NCBI GenBank assembly: GCA_019056875.1
Contig: DXJA01000431.1
Span: 1-29,798, forward strand
Direction: 5' to 3'
From: Candidatus Jordarchaeum madagascarense
GTDB lineage: Archaea; Asgardarchaeota; Jordiarchaeia; Jordiarchaeales; Jordiarchaeaceae
Length of the DNA: 29,798 nucleotides
Shown: positions 7,917 to 14,934 of the stretch, one piece after another
Numbering within the stretch: position 1 is the stretch's first letter
How the letters are laid out: each line of letters opens with the position of its first letter
Notes under the pieces: model-generated
Seen by the model: only the letters and a program-made list of their open reading frames with translations
The model's database searches: none
Told to the model about the DNA's origin: nothing
Position numbers and translations under genes: made by a program

Positions 7917-8864
7917 CTAGTCTCCCACCCATCTGAGAGCCCTTTCAGCGTTCTCTCGCACCTCGTTGTCTTGATCATTTAGTGCCTGTGTAAGTGGCTC
8001 CACTGCTCGCTCATCTCTTATCTCTCCCAGAGCCCATGCGGCATTCTTTCGGACATGGTTGTCTTGGTCTCTTAGTGCTTGTATCAGTGGTTCCACGGCT
8101 GTTTCGTCTCTTATCCGTCCCAGTATTTCCGCCGTTACTGCTCGAACCGTGTTGTCTTGGTCTTTTAGCGCTCGTATTAGTGGTTCTATCACTCTCTCGC
8201 TCCCCATCCATTCGAGGGCGTTTACCGCGTTTTTTCGGATTTTGCCATCTTGAGTCTTTAGGGTCTGTATTAGTGGTTCCACGGCTCTCTCGTCTCCGAT
8301 CCATCCTAGCGCCCATATGGCTTCGGCTTGAACTTCGGTGTCTTCGTCCTTCATGGTCATGACGAGTGCTTCTACTGCCCTCCGGTCTCCTATTTCTCCC
8401 AGAGCCCACACCGCGCTTTTTCGTACATTGCTGTCCCTGTCTTTTAGTGCCTGTGTGAGTGGTTCCACGGCTCTCTCGTCCTTTATCATTCCCAGCGCCT
8501 GTGTTACCCGGTATCGGATGTTACTGTCCTGATCTTTCAGTGCCTGTGTGAGTGGTTCCACGGCTTTCTTGCTTCCCATTCGTCCCAGTGTTTCTACCGC
8601 TGCTGCCCGGGTTTCAGGGTCTCCGTCATTTAGGATCTTGATGAGTGGTCCTGCTGCGGGTTCTCCTAATGCTGCAAGTGCCTCTATTGCCGCCTCTCTA
8701 ACCTTTCCACCACCTTCTTTATCCTCCAGTGCTTGTATTAGTGGTTCTACCGCTCTGGCATCCCTCATCTCTCCCAGAGTTTCTGCTGCCTCTGCTCGAG
8801 CCTTCCAGTCTTTCTCGTTTTTTAGGGCCTTTATCAGGCTTTCAACATCTTTTTCTTCTTCCAT
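7917..8864 (-). CDS. HEAT-repeat protein (PBS-lyase type), ten repeats
   Basis: This is a 315-residue solenoid made almost wholly of ten HEAT repeats of about 31 residues, each of the form DERAVEPLIQALKDxDxxVRxxAxxALGxIG. There is no signal peptide, membrane segment or catalytic domain. Such proteins act as protein-binding scaffolds. Only in phycobilisome-containing organisms are they lyases, so that name should not be taken literally. Neighbouring repeats are nearly identical at DNA level (for example 8451-8472 and 8544-8565, 93 bases apart), showing recent internal duplication. A TATA-like box (AAAAATATAT, 8940-8931 on the minus strand) lies about 70 bases upstream of the start. A paralogue is at 22282-23082. 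Confidence 0.85.
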   Translation of the reverse strand: MEEEKDVESLIKALKNEKDWKARAEAAETLGEMRDARAVEPLIQALEDKEGGGKVREAAIEALAALGEPAAGPLIKILNDGDPETRAAAVETLGRMGSKKAVEPLTQALKDQDSNIRYRVTQALGMIKDERAVEPLTQALKDRDSNVRKSAVWALGEIGDRRAVEALVMTMKDEDTEVQAEAIWALGWIGDERAVEPLIQTLKTQDGKIRKNAVNALEWMGSERVIEPLIRALKDQDNTVRAVTAEILGRIRDETAVEPLIQALRDQDNHVRKNAAWALGEIRDERAVEPLTQALNDQDNEVRENAERALRWVGD

Positions 8865-9394
8865 TCAATTCACATCCCTTTTCAGGGTAGGGTTTTTCTG
8901 ATTTGTACACCTTCTAGTTTGCAGAACCGCATATATTTTTGGGCAAGTAGAATTATTTTTTGTAAGATTCTGGAGTGGTACATGAATCCTTGTTTTTTTC
9001 GATTGTGGTGTACATAAAAATCTCACTTTCTCCCTACCAACACTGTTTTGTCGAATTTAGCGAGTTTCGGATTTTCATTAATTTTATTATGTATCTTAGG
9101 GGTATAAATTTTTGTGGTTTTGAATAAGGGTTAGTTTCGGCAGCTTCGTTTTTGGATTCGTAGATTTTTCCAAGAAATTTCTTATTTTTATTGCCTAGTT
9201 GAGTAGTTTTTCAAGTCATGGGGGTCTATTCTTTCTGTTGGAAGCTGAAGTCATAAAAAACGTGTAAATTAGTTCTCTTGGGAAGCATTCTAAACTTTAA
9301 ACTAATCGCTGACCGTAGACTTTTTAAATCGTCAATTCTAATATTTTTATTCAGCACACTGTTTTTGTTGTTATGGATTGCTTTTCGTTGATTT
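8865..9394. other. 530-base divergent intergenic region
   Basis: This AT-rich stretch lies between the divergent HEAT gene and the 9395 gene. It holds the HEAT promoter, a plus-strand TATA-like GGTATAAATT at 9101-9110 with no convincing gene after it, and a second one (AATATTTTTATT near 9343) that could serve the 9395 gene. I see no RNA gene or repeat array. Confidence 0.4.
8904..8940 (-). promoter_or_regulatory. HEAT gene promoter with a single TGTACA at the expected start site
   Basis: The TATA-like AAAAATATAT (8940-8931) would direct transcription from near 8910. A TGTACA palindrome occupies 8904-8909, and another lies far upstream at 9009-9014. These are the only other TGTACA sites I noticed besides the pair at trpE. 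Single six-base sites can arise by chance. Confidence 0.3.
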
Positions 9395-9904
9395 GTGTTT
9401 ATGGTTGGTGTTTTTATGGTTGGCAAAGGTTCAAATAAGAAATCTGTTGAGTCCCAATTGCCTATTAAGCCGGGGCTTATTAAGACGTTTTTTGACTATG
9501 ACCCTGATCCTAAAGGTATTGCTATCATTCAGGTTTTTTGGAATAGCCCTGACGACCCGGAGGTTCTGAAGGATGAGATTCAATCCGTCCCAACGGTAAA
9601 TGTGAATTACGAGGAGAAAGAAAAAATCTTTAGAGTGTTACTTCTTCCCATTGAAAAGGAATACCATTACTATTTTGACTTTTCTTTTGCAGATGCTAAG
9701 GGGAAGGTGGACATTGAACGTCTAACGTTCATTTGTGAATGGTTAATTCGACTCTTAAGAGTGGCGTGCCTCAGAGTCTACCATATCATTAGAACATCAG
9801 AAGACAAAGTGCTCTTCACAAAGAACATATTCTATTTCAAGAAAGTGGATGACCTGAAGGTGATTCAGAAAAAACTAAACGAATTACTAGTAGAGGCGAG
9901 CTAG
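9395..9904 (+). CDS. hypothetical protein, unrecognised family
   Basis: This reading frame of 169 codons opens at GTG 9395, with ATG choices at 9401 and 9416. None has a Shine-Dalgarno site, so ATG 9416 (162 residues, MVGKGSNKKS...) is as likely as the others. The protein is soluble, with alternating strand-like and charged segments and a central helix ERLTFICEWLIRLLRVACLRVY (about residues 106-127). It ends in an amphipathic helix, VIQKKLNELLVEAS. No catalytic or metal motif stands out. The AT-rich composition and bias are consistent with a real archaeal gene. I do not recognise it. Confidence 0.55.
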   Translation: MFMVGVFMVGKGSNKKSVESQLPIKPGLIKTFFDYDPDPKGIAIIQVFWNSPDDPEVLKDEIQSVPTVNVNYEEKEKIFRVLLLPIEKEYHYYFDFSFADAKGKVDIERLTFICEWLIRLLRVACLRVYHIIRTSEDKVLFTKNIFYFKKVDDLKVIQKKLNELLVEAS

Positions 9905-9915
9905 AATAAAACGCA

Positions 9916-9974
9916 TCACGAGTAAAAAAACCCACCTAATTTATCTATTATAGTTAACTGATTGCTGCTCGTGA
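9916..9974. other. inverted repeat in a convergent intergenic region
   Basis: TCACGAG (9916-9922) and CTCGTGA (9968-9974) form a seven-base-pair inverted repeat around a 45-base AT-rich spacer. It lies between the convergent ends of the 9395 gene and the DHH gene. It could be part of a shared transcription end. The rest of 9905-10130 shows nothing else. Confidence 0.2.
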
Positions 9975-10130
9975 ATTTAAAAAAGAATTAAAGAGATTTT
10001 AATGGTCAGGTAGTGATGACCTAGGCCTGTATATGGTGCAACATTTTCAGTGGCTACTTTCTCTTTTTGCAGTTAGTCTTAAAGGGCTGAGCATGTGATG
10101 AACTTTTAATCGATTCTGTTCAGAAGGATA

Positions 10131-10997
10131 TTAAGTCTGTTTGAGTTGATTTATCGCGTTTCTGAGGTCTTGCAGTGTTTGTTCTAGTGTTTTGTTTTTT
10201 AGGGCTTGGAATCCTCCGACGGTTTTATGTCCGCCTGAGGTGTAACCCTGTTGTCTTAGCTGTTGGTAGATTTTTGTGAGGCCTATGTTTTGTCTAGTGG
10301 CAATGGTTCCACTTTTCACTCCTTTTTCTTCTACTCCTATGGCAATCACGATGGGTGCCTTCTCTTCTAGTATGAGCATGGCGTCTTTGGAGGCTCCTCT
10401 CTCCCAGCGGTCATTGAACTGGAATGTGAAGTAGACTGTTTCCGGGGTTAGGTGTTCGCTTTTTTCGAGGAGTTCCCTAGTTTTTTCTTCTATTTTCGGA
10501 TATTCTTCTTGTTGTTTTTCTGCCCATTCTCTGAGTTGTTTCCATTCCCCTTTTTTAACCATTTCTGCTGCTTGCTGGCGGGGAAAGCCCTTGGCGTCTA
10601 CTCTATAGGCTTTCCAGATTTTTTTGCTGAGTTCTGTTTTCAGGGTTGCGGTGTCCACTTCTTCTATGGCGTTTCTCCACTCTTGGGGGAACTCCAATTG
10701 CCAGTGGTCTGCTATGAGTGAGGAGACTGCTTTGTATTCTGGTTTTAGAATCCACTGATTGACCTGTTCATCCACACCTTCTCTCTGCTGGGTTCCGTGA
10801 TGATCAATTATTAGTGAGTTTCGCAGGCTTTTTACGCGGCCCGGTGTGATTTCAATGCAGGCTGCGTTTTCAATGGTTAACTCTGTTAGTTCTAGTGGGA
10901 ATTCTAGGGGTGCTTCGATTATGCGTGAGAGGAGCCCGGCTCCTGCTACTCCGTCCCAGTCCCCATGGGCTACGATTTTTTGTATTTTAATCTTCAT
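10131..10997 (-). CDS. DHH-family phosphoesterase with DHHA1 domain
   Basis: This is a 288-residue DHH superfamily protein. The metal-site motifs are AHGDWDGVAG (His11, Asp13, Asp15), the signature IIDHHGT (Asp65-His66-His67) and Asp115 in EEVDTAT. The C-terminal DHHA1 part ends with SGGHKTVGGFQ (GGH at 255-257), the substrate-binding motif. The family hydrolyses phosphodiesters such as oligonucleotides (NrnA, RecJ) or cyclic dinucleotides. The compact size fits the archaeal nano-RNase/RecJ-like group better than full RecJ, which has an added OB domain. The start is ATG, with GGGAG 12 bases upstream. It is a single gene, convergent with the 9395 gene. Confidence 0.85.
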   Translation of the reverse strand: MKIKIQKIVAHGDWDGVAGAGLLSRIIEAPLEFPLELTELTIENAACIEITPGRVKSLRNSLIIDHHGTQQREGVDEQVNQWILKPEYKAVSSLIADHWQLEFPQEWRNAIEEVDTATLKTELSKKIWKAYRVDAKGFPRQQAAEMVKKGEWKQLREWAEKQQEEYPKIEEKTRELLEKSEHLTPETVYFTFQFNDRWERGASKDAMLILEEKAPIVIAIGVEEKGVKSGTIATRQNIGLTKIYQQLRQQGYTSGGHKTVGGFQALKNKTLEQTLQDLRNAINQLKQT

Positions 10998-11071
10998 TAG
11001 TTTGCAGTCTCCCTGTATTTTTCCAATTTAGTTCTTAATTTTAGGGGAGTAAAGAATGATGTTTTTCTATT

Positions 11072-11092
11072 GAATCAAAAATTTATTGATTC
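11072..11092. other. hairpin upstream of the DHH gene
   Basis: GAATCAA-AAATTTA-TTGATTC is a perfect seven-base-pair stem with a seven-base loop. It lies 75-95 bases upstream of the DHH gene and overlaps the best TATA-like stretch there. It could be an operator. On the plus strand it is followed by CTTTTTTG, which looks like a terminator, but no plus-strand gene precedes it. Confidence 0.25.
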
Positions 11093-11254
11093 GCTTTTTT
11101 GAAAATTTCTTCCTATGTGCTCAAGCTTTGTAAACATTCTTCTATAATTGAATAAAATGTATCTTTGAAGTTAAAAATAGCATGGTAGGGGTTGTGAGAA
11201 GGAAAATTATTTTTATGGATTAAAGCAAACTGGAGTTTGCGGATTCGTTAATAT

Positions 11255-11598
11255 TTATGTCTCTTTGGAAATCTTAGTTATAGCTTTCTTTAAAGGAGGT
11301 AAATCCCGTTTGATTGTTTCCCAGACTCTTTCGGAATCAACGGTAAAGTATCCGTGAATGAGCCTATCTCTCATTCCTGCTATCTTGTGCCAAGGTATAT
11401 CTTGATATTTTTCTTTTATTTCTTCGGAGATATTCTTTACAGCTTCACCTATTATTTGCAAACAATAAACAGTTGCGTAGAACTTTTCCTTATTGCCGAC
11501 AAAAGATTTGAAATTTAAGTTCTTGGCAAAATTTTCTATATCCTTAATAGCATTCAAATATCCGTAATGAAGTCTCTGTAATCTCTTTTGTCTTCCAT
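11255..11598 (-). CDS. hepT: HepT-like (DUF86) toxin, frameshifted near its N-terminus
   Basis: This is the toxin half of a HepT/MntA pair. The RNase-type motif R-x4-H-x-Y is present as RDRLIHGYF in the C-terminal half. The uninterrupted open frame begins at 11632, but its first residues are out of register. A strong GGAGGTGG sits 7 bases before ATG 11598, which encodes MEDKRDYRDFITDI, a typical HepT start, and then hits TGA. One extra T in the TTT at 11556-11558 would join it to LNAIKDIENFAKNL and give a normal protein of about 114 residues. So the gene carries a one-base deletion, either a sequencing error or a real inactivation. It is located directly downstream of, and overlapping, the antitoxin gene. 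Confidence 0.8.
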
Positions 11599-11903
11599 AC
11601 GTAAACCACCTCCCCCAGGATATGTTGTCCAATGTGGGGTTTCAAGTTTTTCTTTTCCACCAAGTATACTTTGACACCTAGTAGGTCGCTTAGCTCAATC
11701 TCTAAACCGGAAATATCCAATAAGCTTAACTTTGCTCCTTCCTCAAACTCCACTAAAATGTCTAAATCGCTCTTTTTCCTTTGCTCTTTTCTAACATAAG
11801 AACCAAAAACACCTATGGATTTAACTTTGTATTTTTCTCTCAAAGTTGGCATAATCTGCTTCAAAACTCTTAATATCCCGTCAAGATCTAATTTTCTATC
11901 CAT
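11544..11903 (-). CDS. mntA: MntA-type minimal nucleotidyltransferase antitoxin
   Basis: This is a 119-residue nucleotidyltransferase-fold protein with the motif GSYVRKEQRKKSDLD (Gly34-Ser35, Asp46, Asp48). In characterised pairs MntA silences HepT by adding AMP to the tyrosine of its RX4HXY motif. The third acidic position, usually Asp in a KVDLV strand, appears here as Tyr80 (GVKVYLVEKK), which may weaken metal binding. The start is ATG with AGGTGG upstream. The last 15-20 residues (after EVVYV) run past the usual family end. If the base missing from hepT is restored, this protein would stop three residues earlier. Confidence 0.82.
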   Translation of the reverse strand: MDRKLDLDGILRVLKQIMPTLREKYKVKSIGVFGSYVRKEQRKKSDLDILVEFEEGAKLSLLDISGLEIELSDLLGVKVYLVEKKNLKPHIGQHILGEVVYVWKTKEITETSLRIFECY

Positions 11904-12296
11904 TGTTTAAACTCCCACCTTTCCCTGAAGCCTTTAGTCCTCTGTTATTGGCACTTTCCTAGATGTCTTCTTAACTTGAATGCTTCCTCTGGATTTTTCA
12001 TATTTTCGTAAATCTATTGTTCAATATAGCAAGTTTCTGCTAATATTATCTTCAAATTCTAGGAATATGCCTAAATATCTTCTATTAAATAAGATTTTTG
12101 TGGCGGTCTTTCCAGTACTGGTTGCTGATATTTTTTATGAATTTCTTTTAATACATGCATAAACGAGATAGGGATATAAACCTATGATTTCAAATCGAGG
12201 AATTACGTCATACCTTGCGCGGTCTGGCTCACTTCGCCGAGTATTTTTTGAAAAGTTAAAATCTTTTTTTGATGGGTACACTTTTGTTTTCCAGGG

Positions 12297-12383
12297 TATA
12301 AAAGAACACATCCCTATATGAAAAGACATTAAAAGAGGTGGAGAGCAATGAGGCTGAAAATAGTTAGAGGATTCCTGTGCTAG
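12297..12383 (+). promoter_or_regulatory. plus-strand TATA box, ribosome-binding site and 11-codon ORF
   Basis: TATAAAAG (12297-12304) is followed about 30 bases later by GAGGTGG (12335-12341). Six bases after that comes ATG at 12348, opening an 11-codon frame (MRLKIVRGFLC) that ends at 12383, where the hairpin-rich stretch begins. The spacing is right for a short leader gene read into a structured RNA, but no coding gene follows on this strand. Confidence 0.3.
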
Positions 12384-12570
12384 GCTGAGTCACACACCTA
12401 TCCTAGTGATAGGGAATAGGCATGTGAGGGGATTCAGAACCTCTGGCTTCGTGCTTTAAAGGCGAAGCGACTATTTCCATGCCTCACTTGCTCACATATT
12501 ATGAGGGACTAAGAGTGGGTAGTACGGAAGTCGGGTATCAGCCGAAGTAACTACCCACACACCCCCATAG
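12376..12570. ncRNA. candidate structured RNA between the toxin pair and the methyltransferase
   Basis: A GC-richer stretch inside AT-rich flanks can fold into several perfect stems: CCTATC/GATAGG (12397-12402 with 12408-12413); AGGCATG/CATGCCT (12418-12424 with 12478-12484) closing a junction that holds GAGG/CCTC (12426-12429, 12440-12443) and GCTTCG/CGAAGC (12446-12451, 12463-12468); and a nine-pair stem GTGGGTAGT/ACTACCCAC (12515-12523, 12550-12558). No long protein frame explains it. The minus strand has a good TATA box (TTTAAATA, 12600-12593) placed to start an RNA near 12570. The plus strand has one at 12297. It does not match tRNA, 5S, SRP or RNase P RNA as far as I can tell. Strand and function are unknown. 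Confidence 0.45.
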
Positions 12571-12592
12571 AATTGTAATACGTCTAATCATG

Positions 12593-12600
12593 TATTTAAA
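12593..12600 (-). promoter_or_regulatory. TATA box for a minus-strand structured RNA
   Basis: TTTAAATA on the minus strand is preceded by an A-rich BRE-like stretch. The expected start about 25 bases downstream falls near 12570, twelve bases before the nine-pair stem. A T-rich tract on the same strand near 12338-12320 could end a transcript of roughly 250 bases. Confidence 0.35.
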
Positions 12601-12782
12601 CATTTCTTTCTCAAAATAAGTTTTTATTTGGTGTGTTGGAGAAGTATAAAGAGAACAAACAAAATTTTTGTAAATATAGTTCATTAGTGATAATTATTTT
12701 GAAGCTTTACGTACACTTTCAGAAATGAAAACTTGAAATTTTGGATTGCTATTATAGGTTTAATATTATTTTTGTATTGGAT

Positions 12783-14852
12783 TTATTTTTTGTTTAGTAT
12801 TTGGTATAGTTCTTGGATGGTTTTTTCTGGGTTTTCTATTTTTAATGCTTCGGTGAGTGATAAATCGAGGTTGTACCGGTATTTTTCATTTAGTTGAGTC
12901 CATAATGGGGGGAGTGGTTTGTTTAGTATACTATTGATGTTTTTGCAAATTTCTGGAATCTTTTGTTCATAAATTGCACTGGTGTTGATTGTGGGTAGTT
13001 CAAGATAATCGTTTTCTAAGAATCTGGTCCATCTTTCTGAGATTTTTCTGCCCAGTAACCTTATGGTTGAAAAGAAAATTGTGGAGTTAAACCAAGCGAC
13101 AAGAATTTTTCTAGTTGTTTGGTTCTTGATTTTTATTATGTAGAAGTTTTTAGACGCGGCTACTTTCTCTTCGGTGTGGTTTGCGAATACTCCTCTTCTT
13201 TGGAATGTGGGGTCGATTTTGTCTGGTATGAATATGTGCCCGAACGGTTTTTTGGTGGTCATTTGTCTATTTACGTGGCTGTACCAGTGTTTACCGTAAG
13301 CGTTTAGGGCGGGCTTGGCGGTTTCAGAATCGGTTCCCCATTTGATGTAGAATTGAAGGTCTTGGGGTAAATTACTGATTTCTATAGGTGGGATTGAGAG
13401 CATGTAGCTGTCTACAGTCGCTTCGATCGTAAGTTTGTAAAGACTAGGTTTGCGTAGAGTTCTTACCAGAAATTCTTTGTTCAGTAATAGTGGGGCTTTG
13501 TTCTCGACATTTTCTATTTCCACATATTTTTCATTTTCTTTTGTGAGGTTCCAGTGCTTATTGGGAATGAAGAAGAATTCTGGTCCATACATTTCAACTC
13601 CTCTGATGATACTTTGTCTACCTTGTGTCTGGTTCCAGTATCCTAGGGTGCCCTGTTTCAATCCCTGATTAAATAGCCTGATAATAATGTCTCTTAGCTT
13701 ATTTTCGCCGAATAGGGCTAACCAGTTAATGTCTAGGAATCGAGGCAAATCACGGATGTTGAATACATTTGTCGTAATTCTTTTTCGCTGATTCAGGATC
13801 AGATCGGTTATTTTTTCGATGTTTTGGTTTAATTCAGCGAATAAAGTTAATCCCCTCAGGTTTGCTCCCTTAACTGCAATGAGGATGACTTCTTTGAATC
13901 CACTGTCCTCGGAAAATGATGGTCTGTTTGCGAGTTCCAAAACTCCAAGGATATCATAATTTTCCCTTAACAAGGATTTGTACCCTCTTCCATATATGGT
14001 GTAAAATGTGGATGCTGGGAGAACAGATACTAGTAATCCGTTGTTGTTAAGTACATGGTCTGCTAGGAACAGGGATAGTGTTTGAAGGCTTTCCTCCCTT
14101 CGGGTTATGTAGTTTCCGTAGCCTAATTCGCTTATGGCTTTCAGTAAGTATGCTCGATAATTTTTCTCCAAGTATTTCCATCTGGTGAATGGAGGATTTG
14201 TTAAAATGATATCTGCCCTTGGTAGTTCAGAACCATTATTTGTTTTCAGGTTTCGGGGGATTTCTTTGAAAGTGTCTCCGGTTATGACCTTTACGATTTC
14301 TTTCTTTCCGTTTACTGCTTGTAGTAGTGATGCGTATGCGACAAGTGCGGGTAGGGGTAAAGGTTCGATGCCCCACACCTTTTCTAATTTTTGGGTTCCT
14401 ATTTTACGGATTGCAGGTGTTAGGGTGCGGCCTGAGCCAAGAAACGGGTCTGCAATTACTATTTTTTGTTTTCCACAAACTTTCAGATATTCAAAAACCA
14501 TTTTTTCCATAAAATCGATGCCTTGGTTTATGGTGTAGTAGGCAGCTAGTCTTTTTCTCTCATCTGGGGGAATCAACTTTTGGATCTGAACTTGGCTCCC
14601 CCTTATGGGAATATTCTCTTTCGATAATTCCGACTCAATATAGCTAATTTCTTCCTGATTCAATTTCCCTAAGTTGGGTAATACTGGGGCTTCCCAATCT
14701 TTTAGCAATCGCAAATCTACATCTCGATCATACCGTAGGACAGTGTTTAAACTAGATAAAAAGATTTGAAAATTCTCCGGAATGGCAGGTTCTATTCCCA
14801 ACTTTTGCAATATTCTGTTCTGTTTAACGGTTCCTTTCACGGAATTCCCCAT
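12783..14852 (-). CDS. N6-adenine DNA methyltransferase, orphan (Eco57I/PglX-like)
   Basis: This is a 689-residue class I methyltransferase. It has the X-motif AAYYTINQ (103-110), AdoMet motif I ADPFLGSGRT (134-143), GIEPLPLPALVAYASLL and catalytic motif IV TNPPF (NPPF 219-222), the form used by N6-adenine methylases. The half after about residue 400 looks like a target-recognition region. The first 100 residues show no PD-(D/E)xK nuclease, so this is not a type IIG restriction enzyme on its own, and no separate endonuclease is nearby. It may be a stand-alone modification enzyme or the remnant of a restriction or BREX-like system. It neighbours the HepT/MntA pair and the candidate RNA. The start ATG lacks a strong ribosome-binding site. 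Confidence 0.85.
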   Translation of the reverse strand: MGNSVKGTVKQNRILQKLGIEPAIPENFQIFLSSLNTVLRYDRDVDLRLLKDWEAPVLPNLGKLNQEEISYIESELSKENIPIRGSQVQIQKLIPPDERKRLAAYYTINQGIDFMEKMVFEYLKVCGKQKIVIADPFLGSGRTLTPAIRKIGTQKLEKVWGIEPLPLPALVAYASLLQAVNGKKEIVKVITGDTFKEIPRNLKTNNGSELPRADIILTNPPFTRWKYLEKNYRAYLLKAISELGYGNYITRREESLQTLSLFLADHVLNNNGLLVSVLPASTFYTIYGRGYKSLLRENYDILGVLELANRPSFSEDSGFKEVILIAVKGANLRGLTLFAELNQNIEKITDLILNQRKRITTNVFNIRDLPRFLDINWLALFGENKLRDIIIRLFNQGLKQGTLGYWNQTQGRQSIIRGVEMYGPEFFFIPNKHWNLTKENEKYVEIENVENKAPLLLNKEFLVRTLRKPSLYKLTIEATVDSYMLSIPPIEISNLPQDLQFYIKWGTDSETAKPALNAYGKHWYSHVNRQMTTKKPFGHIFIPDKIDPTFQRRGVFANHTEEKVAASKNFYIIKIKNQTTRKILVAWFNSTIFFSTIRLLGRKISERWTRFLENDYLELPTINTSAIYEQKIPEICKNINSILNKPLPPLWTQLNEKYRYNLDLSLTEALKIENPEKTIQELYQILNKK

Positions 14853-14934
14853 TTCCCACTAAATTTTTTCTTTGAGATGATGTAGGAGAGTGAAGATTCA
14901 CATCAGTAAGTGTTAAGGGATTGGCTGATAAATA

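Larger units (their letters stand above)
11904..12782. other. 879-base AT-rich intergenic region
   Basis: Apart from the structured stretch at 12376-12570 and its flanking TATA boxes, I see no gene here. A short GC-rich patch at 12215-12240 lies inside a 64-codon minus-strand frame with no family resemblance. 12601-12782 is very AT-rich and featureless. Confidence 0.4.

Noticed and set aside
7739..7978. 79-codon minus-strand frame overlapping the HEAT gene end
   Set aside because: It is out of frame with the HEAT repeats, low-complexity and charged, without a ribosome-binding site or family resemblance; likely a by-product of purine-rich DNA.
7917..8864. Tandem 93-base repeats as a CRISPR or DNA repeat array
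   Set aside because: The period is 31 codons and the repeats encode HEAT helices; there are no spacers.
8011..8901. Several long frames on both strands across the HEAT gene
   Set aside because: They are shadows of the 93-base repeats; low-complexity Ser/Arg-rich translations.
12135..12329. 64-codon minus-strand frame in the intergenic region
   Set aside because: No ribosome-binding site, no recognisable protein features, and it crosses the plus-strand TATA region.
12418..12484. tRNA-like cloverleaf: seven-pair closing stem, and on the minus strand GGTTC..AATCC resembling a T arm
   Set aside because: There is no D arm, the T-loop is too long with a mismatched stem, the middle loop has 11 bases, and the length is only 67. 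Kept only as part of a candidate structured RNA.
12330..12570. SRP RNA, RNase P RNA or 5S rRNA
   Set aside because: I could not find the SRP helix 8 motif, the RNase P conserved regions or the 5S core; similarities such as GTGCTAGGC and ACGGAAGT are too short.
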